Below, piece after piece: positions 19,072-27,805 of a DNA stretch of 41,417 nt (within the stretch, counting starts at the first letter, position 1; each line of letters begins with the position of its first letter). The stretch covers positions 1-41,417 of the forward strand of contig NZ_LJPW01000014.1 of NCBI RefSeq assembly GCF_001400735.1, read 5' to 3'. The position numbers and the translations under genes are program-made. Under the pieces are notes generated by a model that was not told where the DNA came from, made no database searches, and saw only the letters and a program-made list of their open reading frames with translations. This DNA comes from Pseudomonas caricapapayae (GTDB lineage: Bacteria; Pseudomonadota; Gammaproteobacteria; Pseudomonadales; Pseudomonadaceae).

Positions 19072-20256
19072 ATGTGGTACAACGGTTTGCTCGACCTTTC
19101 CGTCTGGCAGGTAATAGCAGTCACGCTGGCGATGACCCATGTGACTATTGTCGGCGTCACGGTCTATCTGCACCGCTACTCAGCCCACCGCTCGCTTGAG
19201 CTCAATGCGGGGCTGAAACACTTCTTCCGTTTCTGGCTGTGGCTGACCACTGCCCAGAACACTCGCGAGTGGACGGCCATCCACCGCAAACACCACGCAA
19301 AATGCGAAACCGTCGATGACCCGCACAGCCCGGTCGTCAAAGGCCTGTCCACTGTGCTGCGCAAAGGGGCCGAGCTGTACCGTGAAGAAGCACAGAATCA
19401 GGACACCCTGCGTATCTACGGCAAAAACTGCCCGGAAGACTGGATCGAGCGCAATCTGTATTCGCGCTACAAACTGCTGGGCATCGCCCTGATGGCGGTT
19501 ATCGATGTGGCGCTGTTCGGTGCTCTCGGTATCACGGTATGGGCCATCCAGATGATGTGGATTCCCTTCTGGGCTGCCGGCGTGGTCAATGGTCTGGGCC
19601 ATGCCGTCGGCTATCGCAACTTCGAGTGCCGCGACGCAGCCACCAATCTGGTGCCCTGGGGCATCGTGATCGGCGGCGAAGAACTGCACAACAACCATCA
19701 CACCTATCCCAACTCGGCCAAACTGTCGGTCAAGCCATGGGAGTTCGACATGGGCTGGGCATGGATCAAGCTGTTCAGCTTCCTGCGTCTGGCCAGGGTC
19801 CAGCGCGTTGCGCCTATCGCCCATCGGGTCGAAGGCAAGGGTCATATGGACATGGATACCGCCATGGCGATCCTCAATAACCGTTTTCAGATCATGGCGC
19901 AGTACCGCAAGCTGGTGATTGCCCCGCTGGTTGCCCAGGAACTGGCCAAGGCCGACGAATCGGTCCGTCATCAGTTCCGTCGCGCCAAGCGGCTGCTGTC
20001 GCGTGAAACCAGCCTGCTCGATGACAGGCACCACCTGCGCATCCAGACCATGCTGGAACACAGCCATGCGTTGAAAGTGATCTATGAAAAACGTCTGGCG
20101 TTGCAGCAGATCTGGGTCAAGACCAGCAGCAATGGCCATGACATGCTTTCGGCCATCAAAGAGTGGATTCACGAGGCCGAAGCCAGTGGTATTCACTCGT
20201 TGCGCGAGTTCGCCGATCAGCTGAAAACCTACTCCCTGCGCCCTGCCCACGCCTGA
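19072..20256 (+). CDS. desA: Acyl-lipid (phospholipid) delta-9 fatty acid desaturase DesA
   Basis: The 394-residue membrane di-iron enzyme makes monounsaturated acyl chains aerobically. The three histidine boxes are present: HRYSAH, HRKHH and HNNHH, with hydrophobic segments between the first two and before the third. A C-terminal cytoplasmic tail of about 130 residues is helical. I start it at the ATG at 19072 (MWYNGLLDLSVWQ), which matches the usual start and has GAGGG upstream; an in-frame ATG lies at 19003. It corresponds by order to P. aeruginosa PA0286. A DesT-like repressor gene is not next to it. Confidence 0.92.
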   Translation: MWYNGLLDLSVWQVIAVTLAMTHVTIVGVTVYLHRYSAHRSLELNAGLKHFFRFWLWLTTAQNTREWTAIHRKHHAKCETVDDPHSPVVKGLSTVLRKGAELYREEAQNQDTLRIYGKNCPEDWIERNLYSRYKLLGIALMAVIDVALFGALGITVWAIQMMWIPFWAAGVVNGLGHAVGYRNFECRDAATNLVPWGIVIGGEELHNNHHTYPNSAKLSVKPWEFDMGWAWIKLFSFLRLARVQRVAPIAHRVEGKGHMDMDTAMAILNNRFQIMAQYRKLVIAPLVAQELAKADESVRHQFRRAKRLLSRETSLLDDRHHLRIQTMLEHSHALKVIYEKRLALQQIWVKTSSNGHDMLSAIKEWIHEAEASGIHSLREFADQLKTYSLRPAHA

Positions 20257-20266
20257 TACCGTTGAT

Positions 20267-20291
20267 CGGCGCGCCTCCTGCAGGCGCGCCG
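20267..20291 (+). terminator. GC-rich hairpin after desA
   Basis: CGGCGCGCC-TCCTGCA-GGCGCGCCG, 9-bp perfect stem, lies 11 nt after the desA stop. Only a short TT follows, so intrinsic termination would be weak. Confidence 0.55.
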
Positions 20292-20377
20292 TTCCCGGAA
20301 CTTATCTCCTGCGAATCCATCTCATCAACTTTCCCGCCAGTCGGGAGAGGGCGCGGCATTGGCCGTACACGCTTGAG

Positions 20378-21385
20378 ATGGTTCTTATGGAAAAGCAGTC
20401 TCCTACCTCCCTACCCGGCACGCCGATCACTGATATGCCCGCAGCCGCAGAAACCCTGTTAGCCCTGATGCACGCCCAGGCAGAAGTTGCACGTCTGAGC
20501 GAGCGTGAACAACTGTTCAGCTCATTGCTGGTGAGCGTGAACGCTGTTCTGTGGGCGTTCGACTGGGAAACTCAGCACATGATCTACGTCAGCCCGGCAT
20601 ACGAGCGTATCTTCGGTCGCTCGGCGGGCTTGCTGCTGGCCGACTACAGCGAATGGCGCGACAGCATCTATCCGGATGACCTCAACTACGCCGAGCGCAG
20701 CCTCAATGAGGTTATCGAGAAAGGCTCGATCGAGGATCGCGAGTACCGGATTATTCGTGCAGACGGCGAAGTACGCTGGCTCAGCGATAAATGCTTTGTC
20801 AGCCACCGTGCCGATGCCAGCCAGCGTCTGATCGTGGTGGGCATCGCTGAAGACATCACCGAGAAGAAGCACCTCGAAGACGAGCTGCAACGCCTGGCCA
20901 CCACTGACGTGCTGACCCAGAGCAGCAACCGTCGGCACTTTTTCGAATGCGCCCAGCGCGAGTTCGAGCTGGCTCGTCTCAACGGCACGCCGCTGGCTTT
21001 TCTGTTGCTGGATATCGATGACTTCAAGCTGGTCAACGACACCTACGGCCATCAGGAAGGCGATACCGTGCTGCAACGCATTGCCGAAAGCGGTCGCTCG
21101 GCATTGAGGCGGGGGGATCTGTTCGGGCGCATTGGTGGCGAAGAGTTCGCAGCGGTATTCCCTGGCTGTGCACCGGATATGGCCATGCAGATTGCCGAGC
21201 GCTTGCAGCGCGAGATTCAGCGCCAGAACTTCCAGGCAGGTGGCACCACCTTCAGCATCACCGCCAGCCAGGGCCTGACCAATCTGGGCCCGGACGATCC
21301 AAGCCTCGAAACCCTCTACGGCCGCGCCGACGCCGCGATGTATCAGGCCAAGCGCCAAGGCAAGAATCAAATCGTGCTGGTTTGA
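20378..21385 (+). CDS. PAS-GGDEF diguanylate cyclase
   Basis: The 335-residue soluble protein has a PAS domain at about 45-168 (LWAFDWETQHMIYVSPAYERIFG, ending in the PAC-like LIVVGIAEDITEKKHLEDELQ) and a GGDEF-type domain at about 170-335 with an active GGEEF. An RxxD I-site (RRGD) lies exactly five residues before GGEEF, so product inhibition is expected. Other signature pieces are DIDDFKLVNDTYGHQEGD and RADAAMYQAKRQGKN. It makes c-di-GMP from GTP in response to whatever the PAS senses. The start could be the ATG at 20378 or the one at 20387. It faces the HDOD gene tail to tail, 28 nt apart. Confidence 0.9.
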   Translation: MVLMEKQSPTSLPGTPITDMPAAAETLLALMHAQAEVARLSEREQLFSSLLVSVNAVLWAFDWETQHMIYVSPAYERIFGRSAGLLLADYSEWRDSIYPDDLNYAERSLNEVIEKGSIEDREYRIIRADGEVRWLSDKCFVSHRADASQRLIVVGIAEDITEKKHLEDELQRLATTDVLTQSSNRRHFFECAQREFELARLNGTPLAFLLLDIDDFKLVNDTYGHQEGDTVLQRIAESGRSALRRGDLFGRIGGEEFAAVFPGCAPDMAMQIAERLQREIQRQNFQAGGTTFSITASQGLTNLGPDDPSLETLYGRADAAMYQAKRQGKNQIVLV

Positions 21386-21413
21386 CGCGCCTTAACCATT
21401 GCCCGCGAAGCTT

Positions 21414-22805
21414 TCAGTTCTTGGGCACATCCTGAACCGCATCGGCTGGGTCCTCGATCGCCGCAGGTTGCTCGGCAGGTGCTTCAGGTGTCAGGTCCAG
21501 CAAATCGGGTTCATCGTCCTCAAGCACATCAGCAGCGGCCTCGGGCTCGGTCGGTAGCGGCCTCAGCAGGCTTGGGTCAGTCACGCCGGTCAGCTTCTTG
21601 CGCAGACGCTGCAAGTCGCCGACGCTCAGCTTCAACAGCTTGGCCGACTTGGTCTTGATCAGCGTAGTGACACTCTCTTCCTCGCCCAGACGCGCCATCT
21701 GCCCCGCCAGGTTCATTGCCAGGACTTCGCGCGTGTAGATGCCGGTATTGTACTGATACACCGCAGCGATCAGCTCACGCAGTTCCAGCGGCAAGCGCCA
21801 GCGAGTACGCAGGGCGGAACCGAATGCGGCGGAATACTGCTCCAGGGACTGCTTGATCACCTGCTCATTCAGCTCGCCACCGGCCAGCAGCCACTCCTGC
21901 AGACAACCCAGTACCGCCAGATCGCCCAGCGATTGCAGCAGCCCGGCGCAGAAACAGCGCTCTACATCCAGTTCCAGCATGCCGCCCAGGATGCGCGCGT
22001 AGTCAGCCGTGCGCTGCGACATGGTCCAAAGCTCACTGGCCTGGGCCAGCAACGCGTCGCTGGTCAGTACGGCCATACGCTTCTTGGCAAGGCCCGACGC
22101 AATGTTTGCGCCCTGCACCGGCCCGAGGATGGCCAGCGCCCCGCCCATGGTCTGCACCGGCTTGCCCAAATGTTGCGCGGCGCTGTTGGCGGCTGCGATC
22201 AGCACGGCGGTGATGTGCGGATCGTTACGCAGCTCCTGCTCCAGCAAGGCGGCGTCGATGCCGTTGGGGGTCTGGCTGAGCTTTATGGCCGTCGCGACAT
22301 CGACGAACAGCGGCGCGCCGTCCGCCACGTCACGGCGTTTGTCGAGAAACTTGGTCAGCGTCAGGCCCGGTGTCAGCGCGGGCACTGCGCCCGCGACCGG
22401 CGCACGGCGCTCCAGCAGCAGGCTTTCCAGGCGCTGGCGCAGGCCTTCGGTATTCAGGGGTTTGGTCAGGTAAGCAGTCGGTGCCAGCGGCAAAACTTCG
22501 CGCACGCTGGCGCTGTCATTGCGATTGCTGATGAGAATGAAGGGGATTGCAGGCTGACGGCGCAGGTTACGGACGCCACGCAACAGGCTCAGCCCGTCGA
22601 TCCCCGGCAGCTCGCGCGCGGCGATGATCAGGTCGGGCAGCTGTTTCTTCATCCACTCGACAGCTTGTTTGCCATCGGTGCACATTTCCAGATCGACATC
22701 CGCACGCACACCTAACACGAGGTCGCTGAGTGTTTCACGGACCCACGGATCAGACTCAGCAATCAATACGCGAGGTACCGCGGGCAAATCTACAGCAGTC
22801 ATCAT
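21414..22805 (-). CDS. HDOD-domain protein with degenerate receiver domain
   Basis: The 463-residue protein has an N-terminal CheY-like fold (about 10-132: VLIAESDPWVRETL, then PDLIIAARELPGIDGLSLL). The position of the phospho-acceptor Asp is occupied by Ala in 'IIAARELPG', so classical phosphorylation is unlikely. An HDOD domain follows (about 150-370: NDPHITAVLIAAANSAAQ, GGALAILGPVQGANIASGL, CFCAGLLQSLGDLAVLG), and then an acidic, proline-rich tail. HDOD proteins act as non-enzymatic signalling scaffolds in motility and c-di-GMP pathways. Its target is unknown; the adjacent diguanylate cyclase is a plausible functional neighbour. Confidence 0.87.
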   Translation of the reverse strand: MMTAVDLPAVPRVLIAESDPWVRETLSDLVLGVRADVDLEMCTDGKQAVEWMKKQLPDLIIAARELPGIDGLSLLRGVRNLRRQPAIPFILISNRNDSASVREVLPLAPTAYLTKPLNTEGLRQRLESLLLERRAPVAGAVPALTPGLTLTKFLDKRRDVADGAPLFVDVATAIKLSQTPNGIDAALLEQELRNDPHITAVLIAAANSAAQHLGKPVQTMGGALAILGPVQGANIASGLAKKRMAVLTSDALLAQASELWTMSQRTADYARILGGMLELDVERCFCAGLLQSLGDLAVLGCLQEWLLAGGELNEQVIKQSLEQYSAAFGSALRTRWRLPLELRELIAAVYQYNTGIYTREVLAMNLAGQMARLGEEESVTTLIKTKSAKLLKLSVGDLQRLRKKLTGVTDPSLLRPLPTEPEAAADVLEDDEPDLLDLTPEAPAEQPAAIEDPADAVQDVPKN

Positions 22806-22889
22806 GACTCTCCGACATCGATGCGTTCACCTTAGCCAAAGCCTTCGTCCGGATATAGCAAAAAGAGCGAAATACCGTGCTCCAGACCA

Positions 22890-22919
22890 AAAAAAACCCG
22901 TCGAAACGGGCTTTTTTTG
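22890..22919 (-). terminator. Intrinsic terminator after gabT (bidirectional)
   Basis: The stem CCCGT-CGAA-ACGGG (22898-22911) is flanked by an A-run on the left and a T-run on the right, so it has a U-tail when read on either strand. It lies about 45 nt past the gabT stop and between gabT and the HDOD gene. Confidence 0.85.
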
Positions 22920-22961
22920 TCTGTTTGGTCATAAATTAATCAATTCACGACCTCACACTTT

Positions 22962-24242
22962 TTACGCGATTTCAGCGAAGCATTCTTCCAGAATGGCCAG
23001 ACCACGGGTCAGCAATTCATCTTCGGCGGTGAGCGGGACAAGCACGCGCAACACGTTGCCGTACGTACCGCATGACAGCAGAATCAAGCCCTCGTCACGC
23101 GCCTTGGCGACCACCTGCGCCACAGCCGCAGCGTTAGGCTTGTGCGAGTCGCCGTCTTCAAACAGCTCGACAGCAATCATTGCGCCCAACGCACGCACTT
23201 CGCCGATGACCGGGTACTTGGCCTGAATCGCCTTGAGGGAGGTCACCAGACGCTCGCCCACTGCCTTGCAACGATCCAGCAGGTGCTCTTCTTCGAAGAT
23301 GTCCAGCACCGCCAGTGCCGCAGCGCACGCCACCGGGCTACCGGCATAAGTGCCGCCCAGACCGCCCGGCGCGATGGCATCCATGTACTCTGCCTTGCCG
23401 CACACGCCCGCCAGCGGGAAACCGCCTGCGATGGATTTGGCAAAGGTGGTCAGGTCAGCGGCAACGCCCATCTGCTCCATCGCGAAGAACGTGCCGGTAC
23501 GGCCCGCGCCGGTCTGCACTTCGTCAGCGATCAGCAGGATGCCGTGCTTGTCGCACAGCTCGCGCAGACGCAGCATGAACGCCTTCGGCGCCACATAGAA
23601 ACCACCCTCGCCCTGTACGGGTTCGATGATGATTGCAGCGATGTCCCTGGGCTCGGCGTCGTTTTTGAAGATGCGCTCGATGCTGGCGATGGAATCGTCA
23701 ACGCTCACGCCGTGCAGCTCGCACGGGTACAACGCGCGGAAGATGCCGCCCGGCATCAGACCCATGCCCGCCGAGTAAGGCACGACTTTGCCGGTCAGGC
23801 CCAGGGTCATCATGGTACGGCCGTGGTAAGCGCCGGTGAACGCGATAACGCCCGCACGGCCCGTGGCTGCACGCGCGATCTTCACGGCGTTTTCCACCGC
23901 TTCGGAACCGGTGGTCACCAGCAGGGTTTTCTTCTCGAAATCGCCTGGCACCCTGGCGTTGATTTTTTCGCACAGCTCAACGTAAGGCTCGTAGGCCAGT
24001 ACCTGAAAGCAGGTGTGGCTCAGCTTGGTCAGTTGCTCTTGCACCGCGGCAATGATTTTCGGGTGCAGGTGACCAGTGTTCAGCACGGCAATGCCGCCTG
24101 CGAAGTCGATGAATTCACGACCTTCCACGTCGGTAACGGTCGCGTTCTTCGCCGAAGCTGCGAAGATCGGGTGGATCTGACCAACGCCACGCGGGACGGC
24201 AGCATGGCGGCGTTGCATCAGGGATTCGTTAGTCTTGCTCAT
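22962..24242 (-). CDS. gabT: 4-aminobutyrate aminotransferase GabT
   Basis: The 426-residue class III PLP aminotransferase transfers the amino group of GABA to 2-oxoglutarate, giving succinate semialdehyde. Key segments are the N-terminal RGVGQIHPIFAASAKNATVTD, the cofactor region TTGSEAVENAVKIARAATGR, the Asp-containing LLIADEVQTGAGRTG and the Schiff-base lysine in TTFAKSIAGGFPLAG. Length is standard. It follows gabD on the same strand after 181 nt containing a hairpin, so the two may be transcribed together with reduced read-through or separately. Activity on 5-aminovalerate is common in this family. Confidence 0.94.
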   Translation of the reverse strand: MSKTNESLMQRRHAAVPRGVGQIHPIFAASAKNATVTDVEGREFIDFAGGIAVLNTGHLHPKIIAAVQEQLTKLSHTCFQVLAYEPYVELCEKINARVPGDFEKKTLLVTTGSEAVENAVKIARAATGRAGVIAFTGAYHGRTMMTLGLTGKVVPYSAGMGLMPGGIFRALYPCELHGVSVDDSIASIERIFKNDAEPRDIAAIIIEPVQGEGGFYVAPKAFMLRLRELCDKHGILLIADEVQTGAGRTGTFFAMEQMGVAADLTTFAKSIAGGFPLAGVCGKAEYMDAIAPGGLGGTYAGSPVACAAALAVLDIFEEEHLLDRCKAVGERLVTSLKAIQAKYPVIGEVRALGAMIAVELFEDGDSHKPNAAAVAQVVAKARDEGLILLSCGTYGNVLRVLVPLTAEDELLTRGLAILEECFAEIA

Positions 24243-24368
24243 GTATTCCTCATTCGCCGCTCATCGGTCGGCGTGGGTCAAGGATCAAGCGGACCGGATC
24301 AACTGCGGCAGCATACGATGATCGACTGCTGCAGCCCTCAGGCCACCGGGAAACTACGGTGCAACAAA

Positions 24369-24403
24369 AGCCGATGACACGTCGCTCTCGCGCGCCATCG
24401 GCT
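24369..24403 (-). terminator. Hairpin between gabD and gabT
   Basis: AGCCGATG (24369-24376) pairs with CATCGGCT (24396-24403) over a 19-nt loop. On the minus strand it is followed by TTTG. It is a possible weak terminator or attenuator after gabD. Confidence 0.4.
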
Positions 24404-24423
24404 GTAATACCTCGGCGTGGATC

Positions 24424-25866
24424 TCAGACCGACAGGCAGAGGTATTTGATTTCCAGATAATCTTCGATGCCGTACTTGGAGCCTTCACGGCCCAGCCCGG
24501 ACGACTTGATACCGCCGAACGGTGCCAGTTCGTTGGAGATCAGGCCGGTGTTGATACCGACCATGCCATATTCCAGCGCTTCAGCGACACGGAATACGCG
24601 GCTCATGTTCTGCGCATAGAAGTACGACGCCAGCCCGAACTCGGTATCGTTGGCCATCGCAATTACTTCAGCCTCGTCCTTGAAGCGGAACAACGGTGCC
24701 AGCGGACCAAAGGTTTCTTCCCTGGCCACGGCAGCATCTTTGGACACATTGACCAGAATGGTCGGTTCGAAGAACGAGCCTTCCAGGCTGTTGCCACCGG
24801 TCAGCACGGTTGCGCCCTTGCTGACGGCGTCGGCGATGTGTTCCTTGACCTTGGCTACGGCCTTGTCGTCGATCAACGGGCCAGTGGTGACGCCGTCTTC
24901 CAGGCCGTTACCGATCTTCAGCTTGCCGACCGCAACCTTGAGCTTCTCGGCGAACGCGTCATATACCGCGTCTTGCACATAGATGCGGTTGGCGCAGACG
25001 CAGGTCTGGCCATTGTTGCGGTACTTGGAAATCATCGCGCCTTCGACCGCCTTGTCGAGGTCGGCATCGTCGAACACGATGAAGGGCGCGTTGCCACCCA
25101 GCTCCAGGGACACCTTCTTGATGTCCTTGGCGCACTCGGCCATCAACTGGCGACCAATGTCGGTCGAGCCGGTGAAGGACAGTTTGCGCACGATCGGGTT
25201 ACCGGTCAGCTCGCCGCCGATATCGCCAGCGCTGCCGGTCACCACGCTGAACACGCCAGCCGGAATACCCGCACGCTCGGCCAGCTCAGCCAGTGCCAGT
25301 GCCGAGAACGGCGTTTGCGAAGCGGGCTTGAGCACCATGGTGCAACCCGCTGCCAGCGCAGGACCGGCCTTACGGGTGATCATCGCTGCCGGGAAGTTCC
25401 ACGGGGTGATCGCCGCCGTCACACCAATCGGTTGCTTGAGCACGATCAGGCGCTTGTCCGGCTGGTGACCGGGAATTACATCGCCATAGACGCGCTTGGC
25501 TTCCTCGGCGAACCACTCGATAAACGACGCGGCATAGGTGATCTCGCCCTTGGCTTCGGCCAGCGGCTTGCCCTGCTCCAGCGTCATCAGCAGGCCCAGG
25601 TCGTCCTGGTTCTCGATCATCAGCTCGAACCAGCGGCGCAGCTTGTTGCCGCGCTCCTTGGCGGTCAGCGCACGCCAGGCCGGCAGCGCCTTGTCAGCCG
25701 CCTCAATCGCCCGACGCGTCTCGGCTGCGCCCATTTTTGGCACAGTGCCGAGGATTTCGTTGTTGGCAGGGTTGTTGACCTTGATCGACTGACCACCGTC
25801 CGCGTCCAGCCACTGGCCGTTGATGTAGGCTTGCTGGCGGAACAGTGTGGAATCTTTGAGCTGCAT
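24424..25866 (-). CDS. gabD: NAD(P)-dependent succinate-semialdehyde dehydrogenase GabD
   Basis: The 480-residue aldehyde dehydrogenase oxidises succinate semialdehyde to succinate, the second step of GABA catabolism. The catalytic Cys is in NNGQTCVCANR, the catalytic Glu in SLELGGNAPF, the cofactor region is GSTDIGRQLMAE, and PWNFPAAMITRKAGPALAAG is typical of the subfamily. The C-terminus (GGIKSSGLGREGSKYGIEDYLEIKYLCL) is classic GabD. An AGGAGG-like ribosome site precedes the ATG at 25866. A promoter with an overlapping palindrome lies about 160 nt upstream. Confidence 0.95.
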   Translation of the reverse strand: MQLKDSTLFRQQAYINGQWLDADGGQSIKVNNPANNEILGTVPKMGAAETRRAIEAADKALPAWRALTAKERGNKLRRWFELMIENQDDLGLLMTLEQGKPLAEAKGEITYAASFIEWFAEEAKRVYGDVIPGHQPDKRLIVLKQPIGVTAAITPWNFPAAMITRKAGPALAAGCTMVLKPASQTPFSALALAELAERAGIPAGVFSVVTGSAGDIGGELTGNPIVRKLSFTGSTDIGRQLMAECAKDIKKVSLELGGNAPFIVFDDADLDKAVEGAMISKYRNNGQTCVCANRIYVQDAVYDAFAEKLKVAVGKLKIGNGLEDGVTTGPLIDDKAVAKVKEHIADAVSKGATVLTGGNSLEGSFFEPTILVNVSKDAAVAREETFGPLAPLFRFKDEAEVIAMANDTEFGLASYFYAQNMSRVFRVAEALEYGMVGINTGLISNELAPFGGIKSSGLGREGSKYGIEDYLEIKYLCLSV

Positions 25867-26009
25867 GTCGGCCTCCTAAACAGCACCGCCCGGTAGGCGG
25901 AGCGAACAATTGAATATCGATGCACCCCATTTGGAAGCCATCGTCAGGAAAACATTCCATCGGGTTCCAGCGCTGCGCGACGCATGAAAGCAGGAAGACC
26001 GAACAAGAG

Positions 26010-26027
26010 CGTTTGAAATCTCAAACG
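26010..26027. promoter_or_regulatory. Perfect palindrome overlapping the predicted gabD start point
   Basis: CGTTTGA-AATC-TCAAACG lies immediately downstream of the -10 of the candidate gabD promoter. The placement suits a repressor. The protein is not evident; no gabR-like gene is in the window. Confidence 0.5.
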
Positions 26028-26028
26028 A

Positions 26029-26057
26029 ATCCTAGGCATTGCGGGGGCAAAGGACAA
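26029..26057 (-). promoter_or_regulatory. Candidate sigma-70 promoter of gabD
   Basis: On the minus strand TTGTCC (26057-26052) and TAGGAT (26034-26029) are 17 nt apart, a good -35/-10 pair, about 165 nt upstream of gabD. Confidence 0.55.
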
Positions 26058-26059
26058 TA

Positions 26060-26083
26060 GCCCGTTCGAAAAAAAGAACGGGC
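26060..26083. terminator. Hairpin after the FAD monooxygenase gene
   Basis: GCCCGTTC-GAAAAAAA-GAACGGGC, an 8-bp stem with an A/T-rich loop, lies about 55 nt past the stop of the minus-strand monooxygenase gene. No T-run follows the stem, so termination is uncertain. Confidence 0.4.
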
Positions 26084-26137
26084 GCGGGGAGGTGTGTGGT
26101 TTTCTGATCAGTGTCAGTCCCGGAGGGGACTGCACCG

Positions 26138-27349
26138 CTATCGATAATCCGGAAGCGTAAAAGACTGCACCGCCGGGGTCAGCGACCTTGCAGCACGCTT
26201 GCTGATAAAGGGCGTTGCCACCAGCCGCTGCACGGCGCGCAGGATCTTCACCCCGGTCTGACTGCGAGGATGGACCAGGCGCGGAACAAGTTTCGGCACG
26301 CTCTGCGACTTTTTCACCACAGGACGCAGGACATATTCGTACGAGGCAAGCGCCTCTGCAATGGTGTCGGTCCTGGTAAGTTCGCCCGCCAGCACATACG
26401 CGCCGATCAACGCCAGCGAAGCACCGACCCCACCCAGCGGCGTGACACACCACGCGGCATCGCCCAGCAAGACCACCGGGCCATTCGACCAGCGATCGAT
26501 CTTCACCTGACGCAGATCATCGAACCAGAAATCCTCCGCAGCCTCCATCCCGTCCAGCAGACGAGGCACCTCCCAGCCCGCGCCTGCAAACGCCGCGCGA
26601 AGAAACGCCTTCTGCTCGGCAACACTGTTGCCGACCGTCAGATGGCTTCGGCCATGCACATTAAAGAACGCACGCGTCGTACCGCGATTGTCAGGGCGAA
26701 CCCCCGCGCTTCGACCACCCACCGCGTTATACCAACGCGCGGTCTGGCTATCGGTTGGTGCACGAGGCAGGGTAAAGAAAGCGCTGGCCAGGTCCATCCT
26801 GCGCGGCTGATTCTCGCCGGGGAACACCAGCTCCCGAGTACGCGAGCCGACACCTTCGGCAATGATCAGCAGATCAAAACGCTCCTGGCCACCGCTCTTG
26901 AACGTGACAGATACGCCCTCATCATCATGCTCGACCGAGACGATACGATCACCAAAGCGATAGAACGCGTCGGCAGACGACGCCTCATACAGCAGACGGG
27001 CGAGATCACCGCGCAACACCTCAAGCTCAGCCGTCGGGCCGTCTCCGTCCAGCCCGGCCAAATCAATACGTGCCGCCGTGCGGTTGTCCTCATCGACCCA
27101 CGCCAGCCCGGTCTCGCCGGTGTTGAGGTCCTTCACCGCCTGCTCAAGCCCCATCAGCCGCAGAACCTCCCGAGCCGCGCCCCGCACATCCACATTCTGC
27201 CCACCATCGCGAAAGGCAGACGCCTGCTCGACAACCGTGACATCGCAATCGCGCTGCGTCAGCCACCAGGCCGCGGCACAACCCGCGATGCTGGCCCCGG
27301 TGATAAGAACGCGGCACGGGCTGCGCTCGATGCTTTTGAACTGATTGAT
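26138..27349 (-). CDS. FAD-dependent monooxygenase/oxidoreductase (PHBH fold), no canonical start codon
   Basis: The product has an FAD-binding Rossmann start ([17 protein letters not shown]), then [14 protein letters not shown], an AEG version of the DG motif ([15 protein letters not shown]), and the GD motif [21 protein letters not shown], all typical of UbiH/TetX-like aromatic hydroxylases. The frame is open from an in-frame TGA just above 27380, but it contains no ATG, GTG or TTG upstream of the Rossmann motif. The first GTG is at 27193, after it, and would delete the FAD site. I place the start at an ATC at 27349, which has GAGGG six bases upstream and gives [18 protein letters not shown]. 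Either this is a mutated ATG, or initiation is non-canonical, or a base is misread. Substrate unknown. Confidence 0.7.
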   Translation of the reverse strand: MNQFKSIERSPCRVLITGASIAGCAAAWWLTQRDCDVTVVEQASAFRDGGQNVDVRGAAREVLRLMGLEQAVKDLNTGETGLAWVDEDNRTAARIDLAGLDGDGPTAELEVLRGDLARLLYEASSADAFYRFGDRIVSVEHDDEGVSVTFKSGGQERFDLLIIAEGVGSRTRELVFPGENQPRRMDLASAFFTLPRAPTDSQTARWYNAVGGRSAGVRPDNRGTTRAFFNVHGRSHLTVGNSVAEQKAFLRAAFAGAGWEVPRLLDGMEAAEDFWFDDLRQVKIDRWSNGPVVLLGDAAWCVTPLGGVGASLALIGAYVLAGELTRTDTIAEALASYEYVLRPVVKKSQSVPKLVPRLVHPRSQTGVKILRAVQRLVATPFISKRAARSLTPAVQSFTLPDYR

Positions 27350-27561
27350 AAGAGGCCCTCGGGAGAACGATCTGGCTGGGTGGTAGTGGGTGCATCATGC
27401 ACCACCAGACAGCCAAGCCGGAAGCGCAGGCCTGTGCGTTTGTGGACGCCAGTGGGTGTGGGCTGATGAAAGGCTGTCGCAGGGCGCGCTGGGTGATTTG
27501 TGTCGCATACCGCCCGCAACTGGACGCCCCGTACCCATGTGAGTATCATGGCGCCCGCGTC

Positions 27562-27638
27562 GCACCAGTAGCTCAGCTGGATAGAGTACTGCCCTCCGAA
27601 GGCAGGGGTCGTGGGTTCGAATCCCGCCTGGTGCACCA
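27562..27638 (+). tRNA. tRNA-Arg (anticodon CCG)
   Basis: A 77-nt cloverleaf. The acceptor stem is GCACCAG/CTGGTGC with encoded CCA (27636-27638). The anticodon stem CTGCC/GGCAG holds loop CTCCGAA, anticodon CCG, decoding CGG. The T-arm contains GGTTCGAATCC. The 3' end abuts the integrase gene of the element to the right, so this gene is the presumed attachment site and remains whole. Confidence 0.95.
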
Positions 27639-27684
27639 TATAGCAATCTAGACCTGTCTCAGACGGTCTACGAAATCCCCCAAG

Positions 27685-27706
27685 AAGCCCGCCACGTGCG
27701 GGCTTT
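27685..27706 (+). terminator. Terminator of the tRNA-Arg transcript
   Basis: AAGCCCGC-CACGT-GCGGGCTT followed by T and GTTGT, 8-bp stem, about 45 nt past the tRNA. It lies on the element side of the tRNA end, so the element may have brought a replacement terminator. Confidence 0.7.
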
Positions 27707-27752
27707 GTTGTCTCTGGCTATTCATAGCAGTCCACCCCTATACCTTCACGCC

Positions 27753-27800
27753 GTGTATGCCCACGTGTATGCTTTGCAATTCCTTGAACAGGAGGCATAC
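27753..27800. promoter_or_regulatory. GTGTATGC repeats ahead of the integrase gene
   Basis: GTGTATGC occurs at 27753-27760 and 27765-27772 (12-nt period), and the reversed GCATAC at 27795-27800 overlaps the ribosome site region (AGGAGG 27790-27795). These may be arm-type or regulatory sites for the integrase or its AlpA-like partner. Confidence 0.4.
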
Positions 27801-27805
27801 AAGCC

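Noticed and set aside
26111..27466. 451-codon plus-strand open frame over the FAD monooxygenase
   Set aside because: Arg/Gln/His-rich composition, no motif; the minus strand carries the Rossmann and GD motifs.
27395..27651. Short ORFs on both strands across the tRNA
   Set aside because: They overlap the tRNA gene and arise from its sequence.
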